DNA from: Bradyrhizobium sp. Ash2021
GTDB taxonomy: Bacteria > Pseudomonadota > Alphaproteobacteria > Rhizobiales > Xanthobacteraceae
Reading direction: 5' to 3'
NCBI RefSeq assembly: GCF_031202265.1
Contig: NZ_CP100604.1
Coordinates: forward strand, 1,116,001 to 1,180,000
DNA length: 64,000 nt
The position numbers and the translations under genes were made by a program. How positions within the stretch are numbered: position 1 is the first letter of the stretch; each line of letters opens with the position of its first letter. Of this stretch, positions 8,966 to 17,445 are shown piece by piece. The notes beneath the pieces are model-generated. The model had not been told where the DNA came from. It saw only the letters and a program-made list of their open reading frames with translations, and did no database searches.

Positions 8966-9912
8966 CGCGCCCCCGCAAGGCGAAGCCGGATCGTGGAGGC
9001 AATGGATGCGAGACCGCCGGGAGCCAGGACGATAACGACGATGACGCCGAGACCATAGAGCACCAGGTACCATTGTCCGAGAAACCGCAGAGCCTCCGGC
9101 AAAAGCGTCAGCGCCACCGCGCCGATGATACAGCCGGCAATCGAGCCCATGCCGCCAACGATCAGCATCGTCATGAGTAGGACGGCCTGGATTCCGGAGA
9201 AGCTGTCGGGGCTGATGAAACGGATGGAGGACGCATACAGGCAGCCGGCCAGGCCGGCGTAGATCGCGCCTATGATGAAGGCGAGCAGCTTGGTTCGTGT
9301 GGTGTCGACGCCGCTCTGTTCGGCGGCAATCTCGGAATCCTTTGTCGCAATCATGGCGCGGCCGAGCGCCGAATGCCTGATCCGCACCGCAACCAGCACA
9401 GCGACCGCCAGTACGGCGATCAACACGTAATAGTGCTGAATCTGTCCTTGCGGACCGAAGCCGAACAGGCTGATGCCAGGTATCGCTCGCAAGCCCGAGG
9501 TGCCACCCGTGACCGGCTCCCAATGCACGATAATCAACCGTACGATTTCGCCGAAGCCGATCGTGGTCATGGCGAGATAGTAGGTTCGCAGACGCAGCGT
9601 CGGCAGGCCGAGTACGAGGCTTGCGGCGACCACGACCGCCACCGAAAGGAACGGTGTTGAGATCCAGGGCAGACCGGCCTTGGTGGCAATGGCAGTGGTA
9701 TAGGCGCCGAGCCCATAAAAGGCCGCCTGGCCGAAGTTGATCTGGCCAGTCCAGCCGGTCGCGAAATTCAGACCGAGCACCACGATCGCGTTAAGCATGG
9801 CGATGTTGAGCAGTTGAATGATGTAGCCATCACGGGCCGCCAATGGAATCGTCAGCACGGCAATGGCGAACAGCGCGTGGGCGATCCGAGTCTTCAAGCT
9901 CGAGGTCTTCAA
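8962..9912 (-). CDS. Branched-chain amino acid-type ABC permease, LivM family
   Basis: Inner-membrane permease, 316 residues from TTG 9912. LivM features include LNFATGWTGQINFGQAAFYG near residues 45-65, TYYLAMTTIGFGE, and the loop SALGRAMIATKDSEIAAEQSG. The end shows the usual GGMGSIAG and LVLYGLGVIVVIVLAPGG. TTG 9912 is preferred because AGAAGG lies about 8 bases upstream and it starts just after the LivH stop. A GTG at 9951 is the alternative and would overlap livH by 38 bases. Confidence 0.88.
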   Translation of the reverse strand: MKTSSLKTRIAHALFAIAVLTIPLAARDGYIIQLLNIAMLNAIVVLGLNFATGWTGQINFGQAAFYGLGAYTTAIATKAGLPWISTPFLSVAVVVAASLVLGLPTLRLRTYYLAMTTIGFGEIVRLIIVHWEPVTGGTSGLRAIPGISLFGFGPQGQIQHYYVLIAVLAVAVLVAVRIRHSALGRAMIATKDSEIAAEQSGVDTTRTKLLAFIIGAIYAGLAGCLYASSIRFISPDSFSGIQAVLLMTMLIVGGMGSIAGCIIGAVALTLLPEALRFLGQWYLVLYGLGVIVVIVLAPGGLASIASTIRLRLAGAR

Positions 9913-9913
9913 C

Positions 9914-10780
9914 TTACACCTTCTCGCTGCTCTTTTCGCCGAACAGGCCACGCGGCCATGCGACCAGTACGGCGATCATGACGATGAAGGCATAGGCGTC
10001 GCGAAAATTCGACGAGATGTAGCGAGCGCCGAAAGTCTCGATCAACCCGAGAAAGAGCCCGCCGATGACGGCCCCCGGCAGGTTGCCGAAGCCGCCGATG
10101 ACGCTGACGACAAATCCCTTCAGGCCCAAGCTGCCCCCCATGGTGGGTTCGGCGAGGAATATCGGCGCCACCAGCAGGCCGGCCACGCCGGAAAGCATCG
10201 CACCGAGCGCGAAGGCCACTGCAATGGTGCGGTTGACGGGAATTCCGACCAGGCGGGCCGTGTGCAGGTCCTGCGCGGTAGCCTGCATCAAGATGCCGAA
10301 CCGCGTCTTTGTAAGCAGCAGGAATTGCAGCAGCAGGATTACCGCTAGTGTCACGAAGATAAAAATCTGATGCATGGAAATGACGACGCCGGAAAATCGT
10401 AGTGGGGCGCCGTGGACCGGGGAGGGCATCGACACCGGCAATGGTCCCCAGATGATCAGCGCGAGGTTCTCCAGAACGATCCCCATGGCGATCGTCGTCA
10501 GGATCACCAGAAAGGGCGGTCGCCCGCGGAGCGGAAAATAAACCAGAACCATGAAGACGATGCCGACGAAGGCCATTGCCACCATGGTGATGATCCATGC
10601 CATCGCGACCGGCAATTCATGCGTCACAGCGCTGCTGATCCCAATGAACGCCCCCAGCATCAGGAGCTGTCCCTGGGCGAAATTGACGATCTGAACGGTG
10701 TTGAAGATCAGCAGCAGGCCTAGGGCGACGAGAGCGTAGATGCTCCCGAGTGCAAGACCGTTGATGACGAGCTGGCCCAT
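9914..10780 (-). CDS. Branched-chain amino acid-type ABC permease, LivH family
   Basis: Inner-membrane permease, 288 residues. The N-terminus (GQLVINGLALGSIYALVALG) and the NFAQGQLLMLGAF motif are characteristic of LivH. The cytoplasmic loop (GILMQATAQDLHTARLVGI) and the C-terminal GGFGNLPGAVIGGL block are present. ATG 10780 is used because it gives the standard LivH start. The coding frame extends upstream without family features. Seven bases separate it from the binding-protein stop. Confidence 0.92.
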   Translation of the reverse strand: MGQLVINGLALGSIYALVALGLLLIFNTVQIVNFAQGQLLMLGAFIGISSAVTHELPVAMAWIITMVAMAFVGIVFMVLVYFPLRGRPPFLVILTTIAMGIVLENLALIIWGPLPVSMPSPVHGAPLRFSGVVISMHQIFIFVTLAVILLLQFLLLTKTRFGILMQATAQDLHTARLVGIPVNRTIAVAFALGAMLSGVAGLLVAPIFLAEPTMGGSLGLKGFVVSVIGGFGNLPGAVIGGLFLGLIETFGARYISSNFRDAYAFIVMIAVLVAWPRGLFGEKSSEKV

Positions 10781-10787
10781 GAAGGAT

Positions 10788-11951
10788 TTAGAATCCGCTT
10801 TCCTTAATCGGCCCGGCAAGCTCCGGTGTCTTGCCTTTGTTGCGGTAGATGCCAAGCGTGTGTGCGAGGTCGCCCCGCGCGTCCGCCTGGTAGTCAATCA
10901 ACATGCCTTTCCAGTCTTTGGTGGCCGCCAATGCGTCACGTATCGCCGGCTTGTCGCAGCCGACTTTTTCGATGATCGATTTCAGCATATAGACGGTGTC
11001 GTAGTACGAGACGGTAAAATTGTCTGCCGGCACCTTGTATTTTTCCTGCACTCGTTTCGCCCAATCCAGGATTTTGGTGTCGGTCGATGTTTGCGGAATC
11101 ATGCCGCCGATGGCATAGCCGCCGTCGGCCTCTGCCGCCGACAGATTATTGAGCGTTGTCTGCGCAACCATGCTGGCGTTTCCGATCGTCGTCAGCTTGA
11201 TGCCGAGATCGTTCATCTGCTTGATCACGAGCGTCACGTCGGCGGGCCGGCCGAACAGGATCAGGCTGTCGGCTCCCTTGTCCTTGATTTCCAGAAGCTG
11301 CGCGCTCATGTCCTTGTCGGACGGGGCATATGATGTCACCGCCGCCGGCGTCGCGTTGAGTTTGGCGAGCGCGGCCTGAATGCCCTTGGAAGCACCAAGG
11401 CCGTAATCGTCTGCCACGGCCATGATGCCGGGCTTGGTCTTCCCGAGCGATTTCACCAGATATTCGGGAATGAGATCGGCCAGCTGGCCGTCATGGACAT
11501 GGGTCCGGAACAGCCACTTGCTGCCTTGCGCAGTGACCTTGGCATTTGTGGCGCCGACAAGAAACGGCGTCTCCGATTTGGTGACACCCTCGGTCTGGGC
11601 GAAAATATGCGGGCTGATCATCGATCCAAAGATAATCAGCGGCTTGCCTTCGAGTATACGATTCATCGCGTTGAGTGCGTCGGTGCTGGATGCACCGGTG
11701 TCTTCCGTCGTCAGGGTGAGTTTCTTGCCGGCAATCCCCCCATTGGCATTGATTTCATCGACAGCGAATTCGACGCCGTTGCGGGCCTGCGTGCCGAGCA
11801 ACGCCAGATTGCCGGTGAGGGCGGTGGTCAGACCAAGCGGGATCGGCGATGCGCAACTCGCAGCGGCGGCCTTCGATTCACGTGCCACGCCCGCGGACAG
11901 GCAGATGACCGCCGCGCCGACGATCGCGCTCTTGAATGAATCTTGAAGCAT
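10788..11951 (-). CDS. Branched-chain amino acid-type periplasmic binding protein
   Basis: Periplasmic solute-binding protein of the LivJ/AmiC fold, 387 residues, first gene of the minus-strand importer operon. A signal peptide is visible (basic start, hydrophobic AIVGAAVICLSAG, small residues before ESKAAAA). The mature protein begins with PIPLGLTTALTGNLALLG and continues with GVEFAVDEINANGGIAGKKL, both family hallmarks. ATG 11951 is chosen because GGGAAAGGG lies six bases upstream; ATG 11957 would have no spacing. A 14-bp palindrome lies 28 bases upstream and may control the operon. The substrate is not evident. Confidence 0.9.
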   Translation of the reverse strand: MLQDSFKSAIVGAAVICLSAGVARESKAAAASCASPIPLGLTTALTGNLALLGTQARNGVEFAVDEINANGGIAGKKLTLTTEDTGASSTDALNAMNRILEGKPLIIFGSMISPHIFAQTEGVTKSETPFLVGATNAKVTAQGSKWLFRTHVHDGQLADLIPEYLVKSLGKTKPGIMAVADDYGLGASKGIQAALAKLNATPAAVTSYAPSDKDMSAQLLEIKDKGADSLILFGRPADVTLVIKQMNDLGIKLTTIGNASMVAQTTLNNLSAAEADGGYAIGGMIPQTSTDTKILDWAKRVQEKYKVPADNFTVSYYDTVYMLKSIIEKVGCDKPAIRDALAATKDWKGMLIDYQADARGDLAHTLGIYRNKGKTPELAGPIKESGF

Positions 11952-11978
11952 CTGCATCCCTTTCCCTGATCGGTTGTC

Positions 11979-11992
11979 GTTTGCATGCAAAC
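11979..11992. promoter_or_regulatory. 14-bp perfect palindrome, candidate GntR operator
   Basis: GTTTGCATGCAAAC is perfectly symmetrical and lies in the 76-base gap between the GntR regulator stop and the start of the importer operon. Its position just upstream of the binding-protein gene makes it a good candidate operator for that regulator. The assignment is inference. Confidence 0.5.
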
Positions 11993-12027
11993 AAAGTGCC
12001 ACCTTTGACCCTTCGCCTGGCTGTTGC

Positions 12028-12780
12028 CTATTTGACCAGGAGCCGGCCGGCAGATGTAGCGTCGGCGTCATTGTCCCTGCTGCGCTCGGTCATGGATTTG
12101 ACCAGCGATGCCTTCACGCTCGAGACGTGCTCGCGCATCAACATCTCCGCCCGCCACGGCTCGCGGGCAATGATTGCCTCATAGATCCGATGATGATCGT
12201 CGTGGCGGCGGCGAACGTCGCGATGCTCGAAGGCAACGATGTTGCGGCTCGACGACACCGGCACGTGATGGCAGATCCGGATCATCTCGGCCAGCATCCG
12301 GTTGCGCGCGGCGGCGAGCAGTGTGTCGTGGAAGTCACCATTTATGTCGCGATAGATTGTGAGGTCGCCGGTTTCGAACGAGCCGCGCTCCAGCAATCTG
12401 TCGCCGGCGCGGAGGCTGCGCTCGATCGTCGCCTTTTCGTCCGGACTGAGCCCGCGTTCCGCGGCAAACCGCGCAGCAACCCCTTCGAGCGAGGCGCGGA
12501 TCTCGTAGGCATCGACAATGGCATCGAGCGGAAATTCGCGGACGGTGAAGCCGCGATTGGGCGCGTAATCCAGCAATCCTTCGCCCGCGAGCGCTTGCAA
12601 TGCGGCGCGCACCGGCGTGCGCGAGACCGCCAGCGCCCGGCTGAGCCTGACTTCGTTGAGCCGCTCGCCGGCAGCGACCGAGCCGTTCAGAACGGCTTCC
12701 CGGATCTGGTCCATCACCGAGAGGGCTCGATTGCCAGCGCGCGATCCGCCGGTTGGCTCGAGAACAGCTTGGTCGGCCAT
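12028..12780 (-). CDS. GntR family transcriptional regulator, FadR/FCD subfamily
   Basis: Cytoplasmic DNA-binding regulator, 250 residues. The N-terminal winged helix (about residues 20-85) shows the GntR pattern ERLNEVRLSRALAVSRTPVRAAL followed by GLLDYAPNRGFTVREF. The C-terminal FCD ligand domain has the expected Asp/His metal-site pattern (DINGDFHDTL, and DDHHRIYEAI near residues 205-215). ATG 12780 is preferred to the upstream in-frame starts because the conserved domain begins soon after. It sits between two importer operons, leftward and rightward, and probably controls one or both in response to a carboxylate or amide metabolite. Confidence 0.92.
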   Translation of the reverse strand: MADQAVLEPTGGSRAGNRALSVMDQIREAVLNGSVAAGERLNEVRLSRALAVSRTPVRAALQALAGEGLLDYAPNRGFTVREFPLDAIVDAYEIRASLEGVAARFAAERGLSPDEKATIERSLRAGDRLLERGSFETGDLTIYRDINGDFHDTLLAAARNRMLAEMIRICHHVPVSSSRNIVAFEHRDVRRRHDDHHRIYEAIIAREPWRAEMLMREHVSSVKASLVKSMTERSRDNDADATSAGRLLVK

Positions 12781-12802
12781 TGCGTGGGCTACCTCAGGGT
12801 GA

Positions 12803-12929
12803 ATACACTTTAAAATCCCGCCGCAGCATTCGACCACATGCTCGCTGAAAAATCCATATTTGGCTGCAGAATTATCGTGCCTAGATGCTGGGCATGGCGC
12901 GAAAATGATATGCAACGGCCAAAGTGTAT
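12803..12929. promoter_or_regulatory. Divergent promoter region with inverted ATACACTTT / AAAGTGTAT elements
   Basis: The gap between the GntR start (12780) and the hydrolase start (13005) contains ATACACTTT at 12803-12811 and its exact reverse complement AAAGTGTAT at 12921-12929. Two identical half-elements facing each other near both ends of a divergent promoter region suggest regulator binding, but no spacing rule or core promoter was confirmed. Confidence 0.3.
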
Positions 12930-13004
12930 GTAATTTTCATTGACTCGGCACTGACTTCAAAGAACCATGGATCGTCCAACGATGGTGAAAATGGCGTAGG
13001 TCCG

Positions 13005-14249
13005 ATGGCGACGGCGAATCCCAACATAAGTGAAAGCGCCATCGAGGAGATCACTGCTGATCGCGGTCCGCACTACGAGCCATTTGGCTGGCATCATTGG
13101 CCGGAACATCCCTGGCTGGCTTATCAATTCCGTCGCGGCTTGGGCGAAACCCAGGAAGGGGGTGGCAGCGTCAGCGAGGTAATGCAGGCGGGATCGCGGA
13201 TGACTCCGGGCGATCTGGAAAGCTGGCACGCCGAGTGGATGCGGATTGCCGACCGCAACTGGGATCGCGGGCTCACGGAAGAGAAGTCCGGTCACATCCG
13301 CACTGCGATGAACTGCTTCCTGCGCGCGGCAGATTATTACCGGCAGGCTGAATTCCATCTTGAACCTGACGATCCGCGCAGGCTTCCCACTTTCGAAAAG
13401 ATGGAAGGCTGCTCTCACAAGTTCATCGGTCACCTCAATCCGCCCGGCGAGGTGGTCGAGATTCCCTATGAGCCGGGCAAGCCGATCTGCGGCTATTTCA
13501 TTCGCGCGCCGTTTCCCGGCGACAAATTGCCGGTGCTGATCTGCATGGGCGGGCTCGATTCTATTAAGGACGAGATGTGGTTCATGCAGGCTCATGGCTG
13601 CCTGCAGCGCGGCATCTCGGTGCTGATGATCGATGGGCCTGGACAGGGCGGCACGCTGCGTCGCCACAAGATCGTCACCCGCGCGGATAGCGAAGTACCA
13701 ATCGGCAAATGCATCGACTGGCTCGAACAGCGTCCCGACGTTGATGAGTTACGCATCGCTGTGTGCGGATCGAGTCTCGGGGGCTACTACGCGGCGCGCG
13801 CGGCGTGTTACGAGCCACGATTGGCGGCAGCTATTTCGCATGGCGCGATTTGGTCGGTGCACGACATGTGGGGCACCAAGGGCGACGACTTCGGTCTTGC
13901 CATGCACATCCGCTGGGTGTTCGGCGCGAAAACGATGGCCGAGGCACACGCGCTGATGAAGCCGTTCACGCTGAAGGGGCATCTCGAACACATGGCTTGT
14001 CCCTATCTGGTGCTGCACGGCGGCCACGATGTGCTGACGGTGACCGCGGCGCGCAGCACCTACGATTATGCCAGGGCGCACGGCGTTGACGCGACGATGC
14101 GGGTGCTCGACCCCGAGGAAACCGGCGCCGAGCACTGCCAGCATGACAATCCAACCATCGGCCAGGAAGTGCTGGCCGATTGGCTCGCCGATCGCTTTGG
14201 AATCGATCAGCGTGCTTTGTTGAGAACATCCATCAATTCCTTGATATGA
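13005..14249 (+). CDS. Alpha/beta hydrolase, FrsA/DUF1100-like (dihydroxypseudooxynicotine hydrolase-like)
   Basis: Cytoplasmic hydrolase of 414 residues. The nucleophile elbow is GSSLGG (Ser near residue 257), with the acid in HGGHDVLT and the likely histidine in GAEHCQHDN near the end. A long helical N-terminal cap precedes the core, as in 2,6-dihydroxypseudooxynicotine hydrolase and other C-C or ester hydrolases of the DUF1100 group. ATG 13005 follows an AGG at a suitable distance; a GTG at 12924 gives an extension without family character. First gene of an operon running to 23182, transcribed away from the GntR gene. Substrate unknown. Confidence 0.82.
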   Translation: MATANPNISESAIEEITADRGPHYEPFGWHHWPEHPWLAYQFRRGLGETQEGGGSVSEVMQAGSRMTPGDLESWHAEWMRIADRNWDRGLTEEKSGHIRTAMNCFLRAADYYRQAEFHLEPDDPRRLPTFEKMEGCSHKFIGHLNPPGEVVEIPYEPGKPICGYFIRAPFPGDKLPVLICMGGLDSIKDEMWFMQAHGCLQRGISVLMIDGPGQGGTLRRHKIVTRADSEVPIGKCIDWLEQRPDVDELRIAVCGSSLGGYYAARAACYEPRLAAAISHGAIWSVHDMWGTKGDDFGLAMHIRWVFGAKTMAEAHALMKPFTLKGHLEHMACPYLVLHGGHDVLTVTAARSTYDYARAHGVDATMRVLDPEETGAEHCQHDNPTIGQEVLADWLADRFGIDQRALLRTSINSLI

Positions 14250-14257
14250 GGCGCGAA

Positions 14258-14908
14258 ATGAATCTCGGTGTCGTTCACCCCAGGGCTGCTGTGGTCGCGA
14301 TCGACCTGCATCGCGGTCATCTCGATATGGCGGTGGCGACCATGCCGACCACGCCCGAGGTCGCGACCCGCATCATCGCCGCCAACAAGCGGCTGTTCGA
14401 CTGGTGCCGCAGCGTCGATATTCCGATCGTCCATCAGGTGACATCCTATCGCGACGCCGACGAAATTCGCGCCAATCCGTTCTGGCGCACCCGCGCCGAA
14501 GACCCGACCGCCACCCGCAAGAACGTGATGCGTCACAACATCATCGGTGGACCCGGCTGCACGGTGATGCCGCAGCTGCTGGATCCCCGTGATTTCGTCG
14601 TCAACACCAAGAAACGGTACGACTGTTTCCTCGGCACCGATCTCGATTTCCTGCTGCGCTCGCACGGCATCAACACGCTTCTGATCACCGGCGTGAATAC
14701 CAATTCCTGCGTGCTGGCGACAACGACCGCGGCCAATGTCCGCGATTATGCGGTGATCGTGGTCGAGGACTGCGTCGACAGTATGGACGGCCCCGAGTTG
14801 CACGCAGCCGGTCTCGCCTGCATCAAGACCGCCTTCGGCCTTGTGATGGACACTGACGCGGTGATGGCGCCCGACGGGCTTGCCCCGCGCCGGAACAGTG
14901 CTGCATGA
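14258..14908 (+). CDS. Cysteine hydrolase, isochorismatase family
   Basis: 216-residue amidase-type enzyme. The triad is visible: Asp in VVAIDLHRGH near residue 16, Lys in NTKKRYD near residue 108, and the nucleophile Cys in TGVNTNSCV near residue 149. This matches N-carbamoylsarcosine amidase, ureidoacrylate/maleamate amidohydrolases and nicotinamidase. ATG 14258 has GAGGCG upstream; ATG 14246 is an alternative. It follows the alpha/beta hydrolase by 8 bases. In this operon it could release ammonia or carbamate from a ring-opened amide (inference). Confidence 0.88.
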   Translation: MNLGVVHPRAAVVAIDLHRGHLDMAVATMPTTPEVATRIIAANKRLFDWCRSVDIPIVHQVTSYRDADEIRANPFWRTRAEDPTATRKNVMRHNIIGGPGCTVMPQLLDPRDFVVNTKKRYDCFLGTDLDFLLRSHGINTLLITGVNTNSCVLATTTAANVRDYAVIVVEDCVDSMDGPELHAAGLACIKTAFGLVMDTDAVMAPDGLAPRRNSAA

Positions 14909-14945
14909 CCGCTCAGATTACCAACCGACCGAAGAGTAACTTCCT

Positions 14946-15848
14946 ATGACCAACCCCATGATCCCGCGCGACCGGTGCGATTATTCCGCCATCGTCGACC
15001 GTCCGGCGCTGAAGCTGCCGGGCGGCGCCCGCATCGTGATATGGACCATCGTCAATCTCGAAGTCTGGGACATCGGTAAGCCGATGGCACGGCAGGTACT
15101 GCCGGCGCCTACAGGAATTCCGCTGCTGCCGGATGTGCCGAACTGGAGCTGGCACGAGTACGGCATGCGCGTTGGGGTGTGGCGTTTCTTCGATCTCTAC
15201 AGGAAACTCGGGATCGCGCCGACCCTCTCGATCAACGCGCGGGTCTGCGAGGATTATCCGCGCGTGGCGCAACAGGCCAAGGATGCCAACTGGGAATTCA
15301 TGGGCCACGCCTATGAGCAGGGGCCGATCCACAAGGAGCCGGACCAGAAGGCGATGATTGATCGCTCGATGGGCGTGATCGAAAAATTCACCGGCAAGCG
15401 GCCGGTTGGCTGGCTCGGACCCGGCCTGACCCAGACGCTGGAGACCCCCGAATACCTCGCTGAAGCCGGCGTCAAATATATCGGCGACTGGGTCTATGAC
15501 GACGAGCCGACCGTGATCCGTACCGCCAAAGGGCCTCTGGTGACGCTGCCCTATACGGCGGAGTTGAACGACATTCCGATGATGATGGTGCAGCATCACG
15601 AGAGCGATCATATGCTCAAGCGCGCAATCGACAGCTTCGACCGGCTGTATGAGGAGAGCAGGGATCGGCCGAAGATCCTGTCGCTCGCGATCCACCCTTA
15701 CATCAGCGGACAGCCGTTCAGGATCAAGTATCTTGAGGCGATCTACGACTACCTGAACAAGTTCGAGGGCGTCGTGCACTGGAATGGCGAGCAGATTCTC
15801 GATTGGTACAACGGGCAGACCGCCGTGCAGCCCGGATCGAAGGCGTGA
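14946..15848 (+). CDS. Polysaccharide deacetylase-family protein, PuuE/allantoinase-like (copy 1)
   Basis: Member of the carbohydrate-esterase-4 superfamily, 300 residues, cytoplasmic (no signal peptide). The first strand carries IVNLEVWD instead of the classical TFDD motif. Later blocks WSWHEYGMRVG, WEFMGHAYEQ and GWLGPGLTQTLETPEYL match the PuuE-like branch, which acts on C-N bonds of cyclic ureides rather than on sugars. It closely resembles the copy at 16554 and the two flank a FAH-family gene, so they probably arose by duplication and act on related intermediates. Its stop overlaps the next start (GTGA). Confidence 0.85.
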   Translation: MTNPMIPRDRCDYSAIVDRPALKLPGGARIVIWTIVNLEVWDIGKPMARQVLPAPTGIPLLPDVPNWSWHEYGMRVGVWRFFDLYRKLGIAPTLSINARVCEDYPRVAQQAKDANWEFMGHAYEQGPIHKEPDQKAMIDRSMGVIEKFTGKRPVGWLGPGLTQTLETPEYLAEAGVKYIGDWVYDDEPTVIRTAKGPLVTLPYTAELNDIPMMMVQHHESDHMLKRAIDSFDRLYEESRDRPKILSLAIHPYISGQPFRIKYLEAIYDYLNKFEGVVHWNGEQILDWYNGQTAVQPGSKA

Positions 15849-16552
15849 GCGCCGCGGTCCAGCGCGTGCTGCCAGCGATCCCGGCCACCGAGGTGCCGGT
15901 CGCCGGCGGCGGCTTCTTTCCTGTTCGCCGGGTCTATTGCGTCGGCCGCAACTATGTCGACCACATTCGCGAGATGAAGGAAGCCGACGAACGCGATCCG
16001 CCGTTCTTCTTCCAGAAGCCGCGCGATGCCGTGGTGCCCGATGGCGCGCAGGTGCCCTATCCGCCGTTCACCTCCGATTTTCAGTTCGAGGTGGAACTGG
16101 TGATCGCGATCGGCCGCGGCGGACGTGACATTGCCGTTGCCGACGCGCGCGATCATATCTGGGGCTATGCCGTCGGCATCGATCTGACGCGGCGCGATCG
16201 TCAGCGTGACGCGCGCGATCAGCGTCTGCCGTGGGAAGTCGGCAAGAGCTTCGACGCCTCTGCGCCATGCGGCACCATCGCGCCGGCGCGCGATGCGCGG
16301 CATTTCAAGGGCAGCATCATCACGCTTTCGGTGAACGGCACCGAGCGCCAGCGCGGCGATATCGGGCAGATGATCTGGAGCGTGCCCGAGGTGATTGCGC
16401 AACTGTCGAAGCAAGTCGCGCTCGGCGCAGGCGATCTAATTTATACTGGCACCCCGGCGGGAGTCGGCCCCGTTGTGCCGGGCGATCTGATTACCGCCCA
16501 TGTCGACGGGTTGCCTTCGCTTACCATCACCATCGCTCCACTTGAGGCATGA
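15845..16552 (+). CDS. Fumarylacetoacetate hydrolase (FAH) family protein
   Basis: 235 residues, length of the short FAH/acylpyruvase group. The motif RVYCVGRNYVDHIREM near residue 28, the metal-binding FEVELVIAIG, and the end GDLIYTGTPAGVGPV are all standard. Family members hydrolyse C-C bonds of acylpyruvates or decarboxylate oxaloacetate-like diacids using Mg or Mn. GTG 15845 is chosen because it overlaps the preceding stop. It sits between two PuuE-like genes, suggesting that it cleaves a ring-opened keto acid made by the pathway. Confidence 0.9.
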   Translation: MSAAVQRVLPAIPATEVPVAGGGFFPVRRVYCVGRNYVDHIREMKEADERDPPFFFQKPRDAVVPDGAQVPYPPFTSDFQFEVELVIAIGRGGRDIAVADARDHIWGYAVGIDLTRRDRQRDARDQRLPWEVGKSFDASAPCGTIAPARDARHFKGSIITLSVNGTERQRGDIGQMIWSVPEVIAQLSKQVALGAGDLIYTGTPAGVGPVVPGDLITAHVDGLPSLTITIAPLEA

Positions 16553-16553
16553 C

Positions 16554-17432
16554 ATGTTGCCCACCGAACGCATTGCCTATTCGCCGATTGCGACCCGTCC
16601 GCCGCTGAAGCTGCCGAATGGCGCGCGGATGGCAGTGTGGGTGATCGTCAACATCGAGGAGTGGGACGCTAGGCAGACGATGCCGCGCACCGTGCTGACG
16701 CCGCCGGCCGGCGGCTCACCAACCCCCGACATTCCGAACTGGGCCTGGCACGAATACGGCAACCGCGTCGGGTTCTGGCGCATCCTCAAGGTGTTCGACG
16801 AATTCAATATCCCTGGTGTACTCGCCATCAACGGTTCGGCGCTCGCGGCCTATCCGCCGATCGTCGAGGCGGCGATGGCGCGCAATTGGGAGTTCATGGG
16901 CCACGGCTTCACCCAGCGCAACATGCAGAAGGTGGAGAACGAGAGCGAGGACATACGCAAGACCGCCGACGTGATAGCCAAGGCGACCGGCAAGCGGCCG
17001 CGTGGCTGGCTTGGCCCTGGCCTCACCGAGACCTGGGAGACTCCGGACCTGCTCAAGGAGGAGGGTTACGATTATGTCGCCGACTGGGTGCTGGACGACC
17101 AGCCCGTCTGGCTCAAGACCACCACCAAGCCTATCGTCAATGTGCCCTATACCCAGGAATGCAATGACGTCGCGATGATGCTGATCCAGCATCACAAGGC
17201 CTCGGAGTATTACGACCGCGCCATCGACCAGTTCGAACAAATCTACGACGATGCAGCGGATTCCGCCCGGATCATGGCGCTGGTTTTGCATCCCTACATC
17301 ATGGGTGCGCCGCATCGCCTGAAATATTTCCGCCGCATCTTCGAAACCATCCGGAAGAAGCCGGACGTCGCGTTCATGACCGGAGAACAGATCCTCGACT
17401 GGTATCTCTCCGTGGGACCGAAACCGCCGTAG
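16554..17432 (+). CDS. Polysaccharide deacetylase-family protein, PuuE/allantoinase-like (copy 2)
   Basis: 292 residues, same branch as copy 1: IVNIEEWD, WAWHEYGNRVG, WEFMGHGFTQ, RGWLGPGLTETWETPDLL and HPYIMGAPHR. ATG 16554 lies just after the FAH stop, and the family N-terminus (YSPIATRPPLKLPNGAR) begins right after it. By eye the two copies share a large share of positions over the whole length, with different residues after the conserved His (YEQGPIHK versus FTQRNMQK), a hint that their substrates differ. It is followed directly by an importer. Confidence 0.86.
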   Translation: MLPTERIAYSPIATRPPLKLPNGARMAVWVIVNIEEWDARQTMPRTVLTPPAGGSPTPDIPNWAWHEYGNRVGFWRILKVFDEFNIPGVLAINGSALAAYPPIVEAAMARNWEFMGHGFTQRNMQKVENESEDIRKTADVIAKATGKRPRGWLGPGLTETWETPDLLKEEGYDYVADWVLDDQPVWLKTTTKPIVNVPYTQECNDVAMMLIQHHKASEYYDRAIDQFEQIYDDAADSARIMALVLHPYIMGAPHRLKYFRRIFETIRKKPDVAFMTGEQILDWYLSVGPKPP

Positions 17433-17445
17433 TCACGGATCAGGG

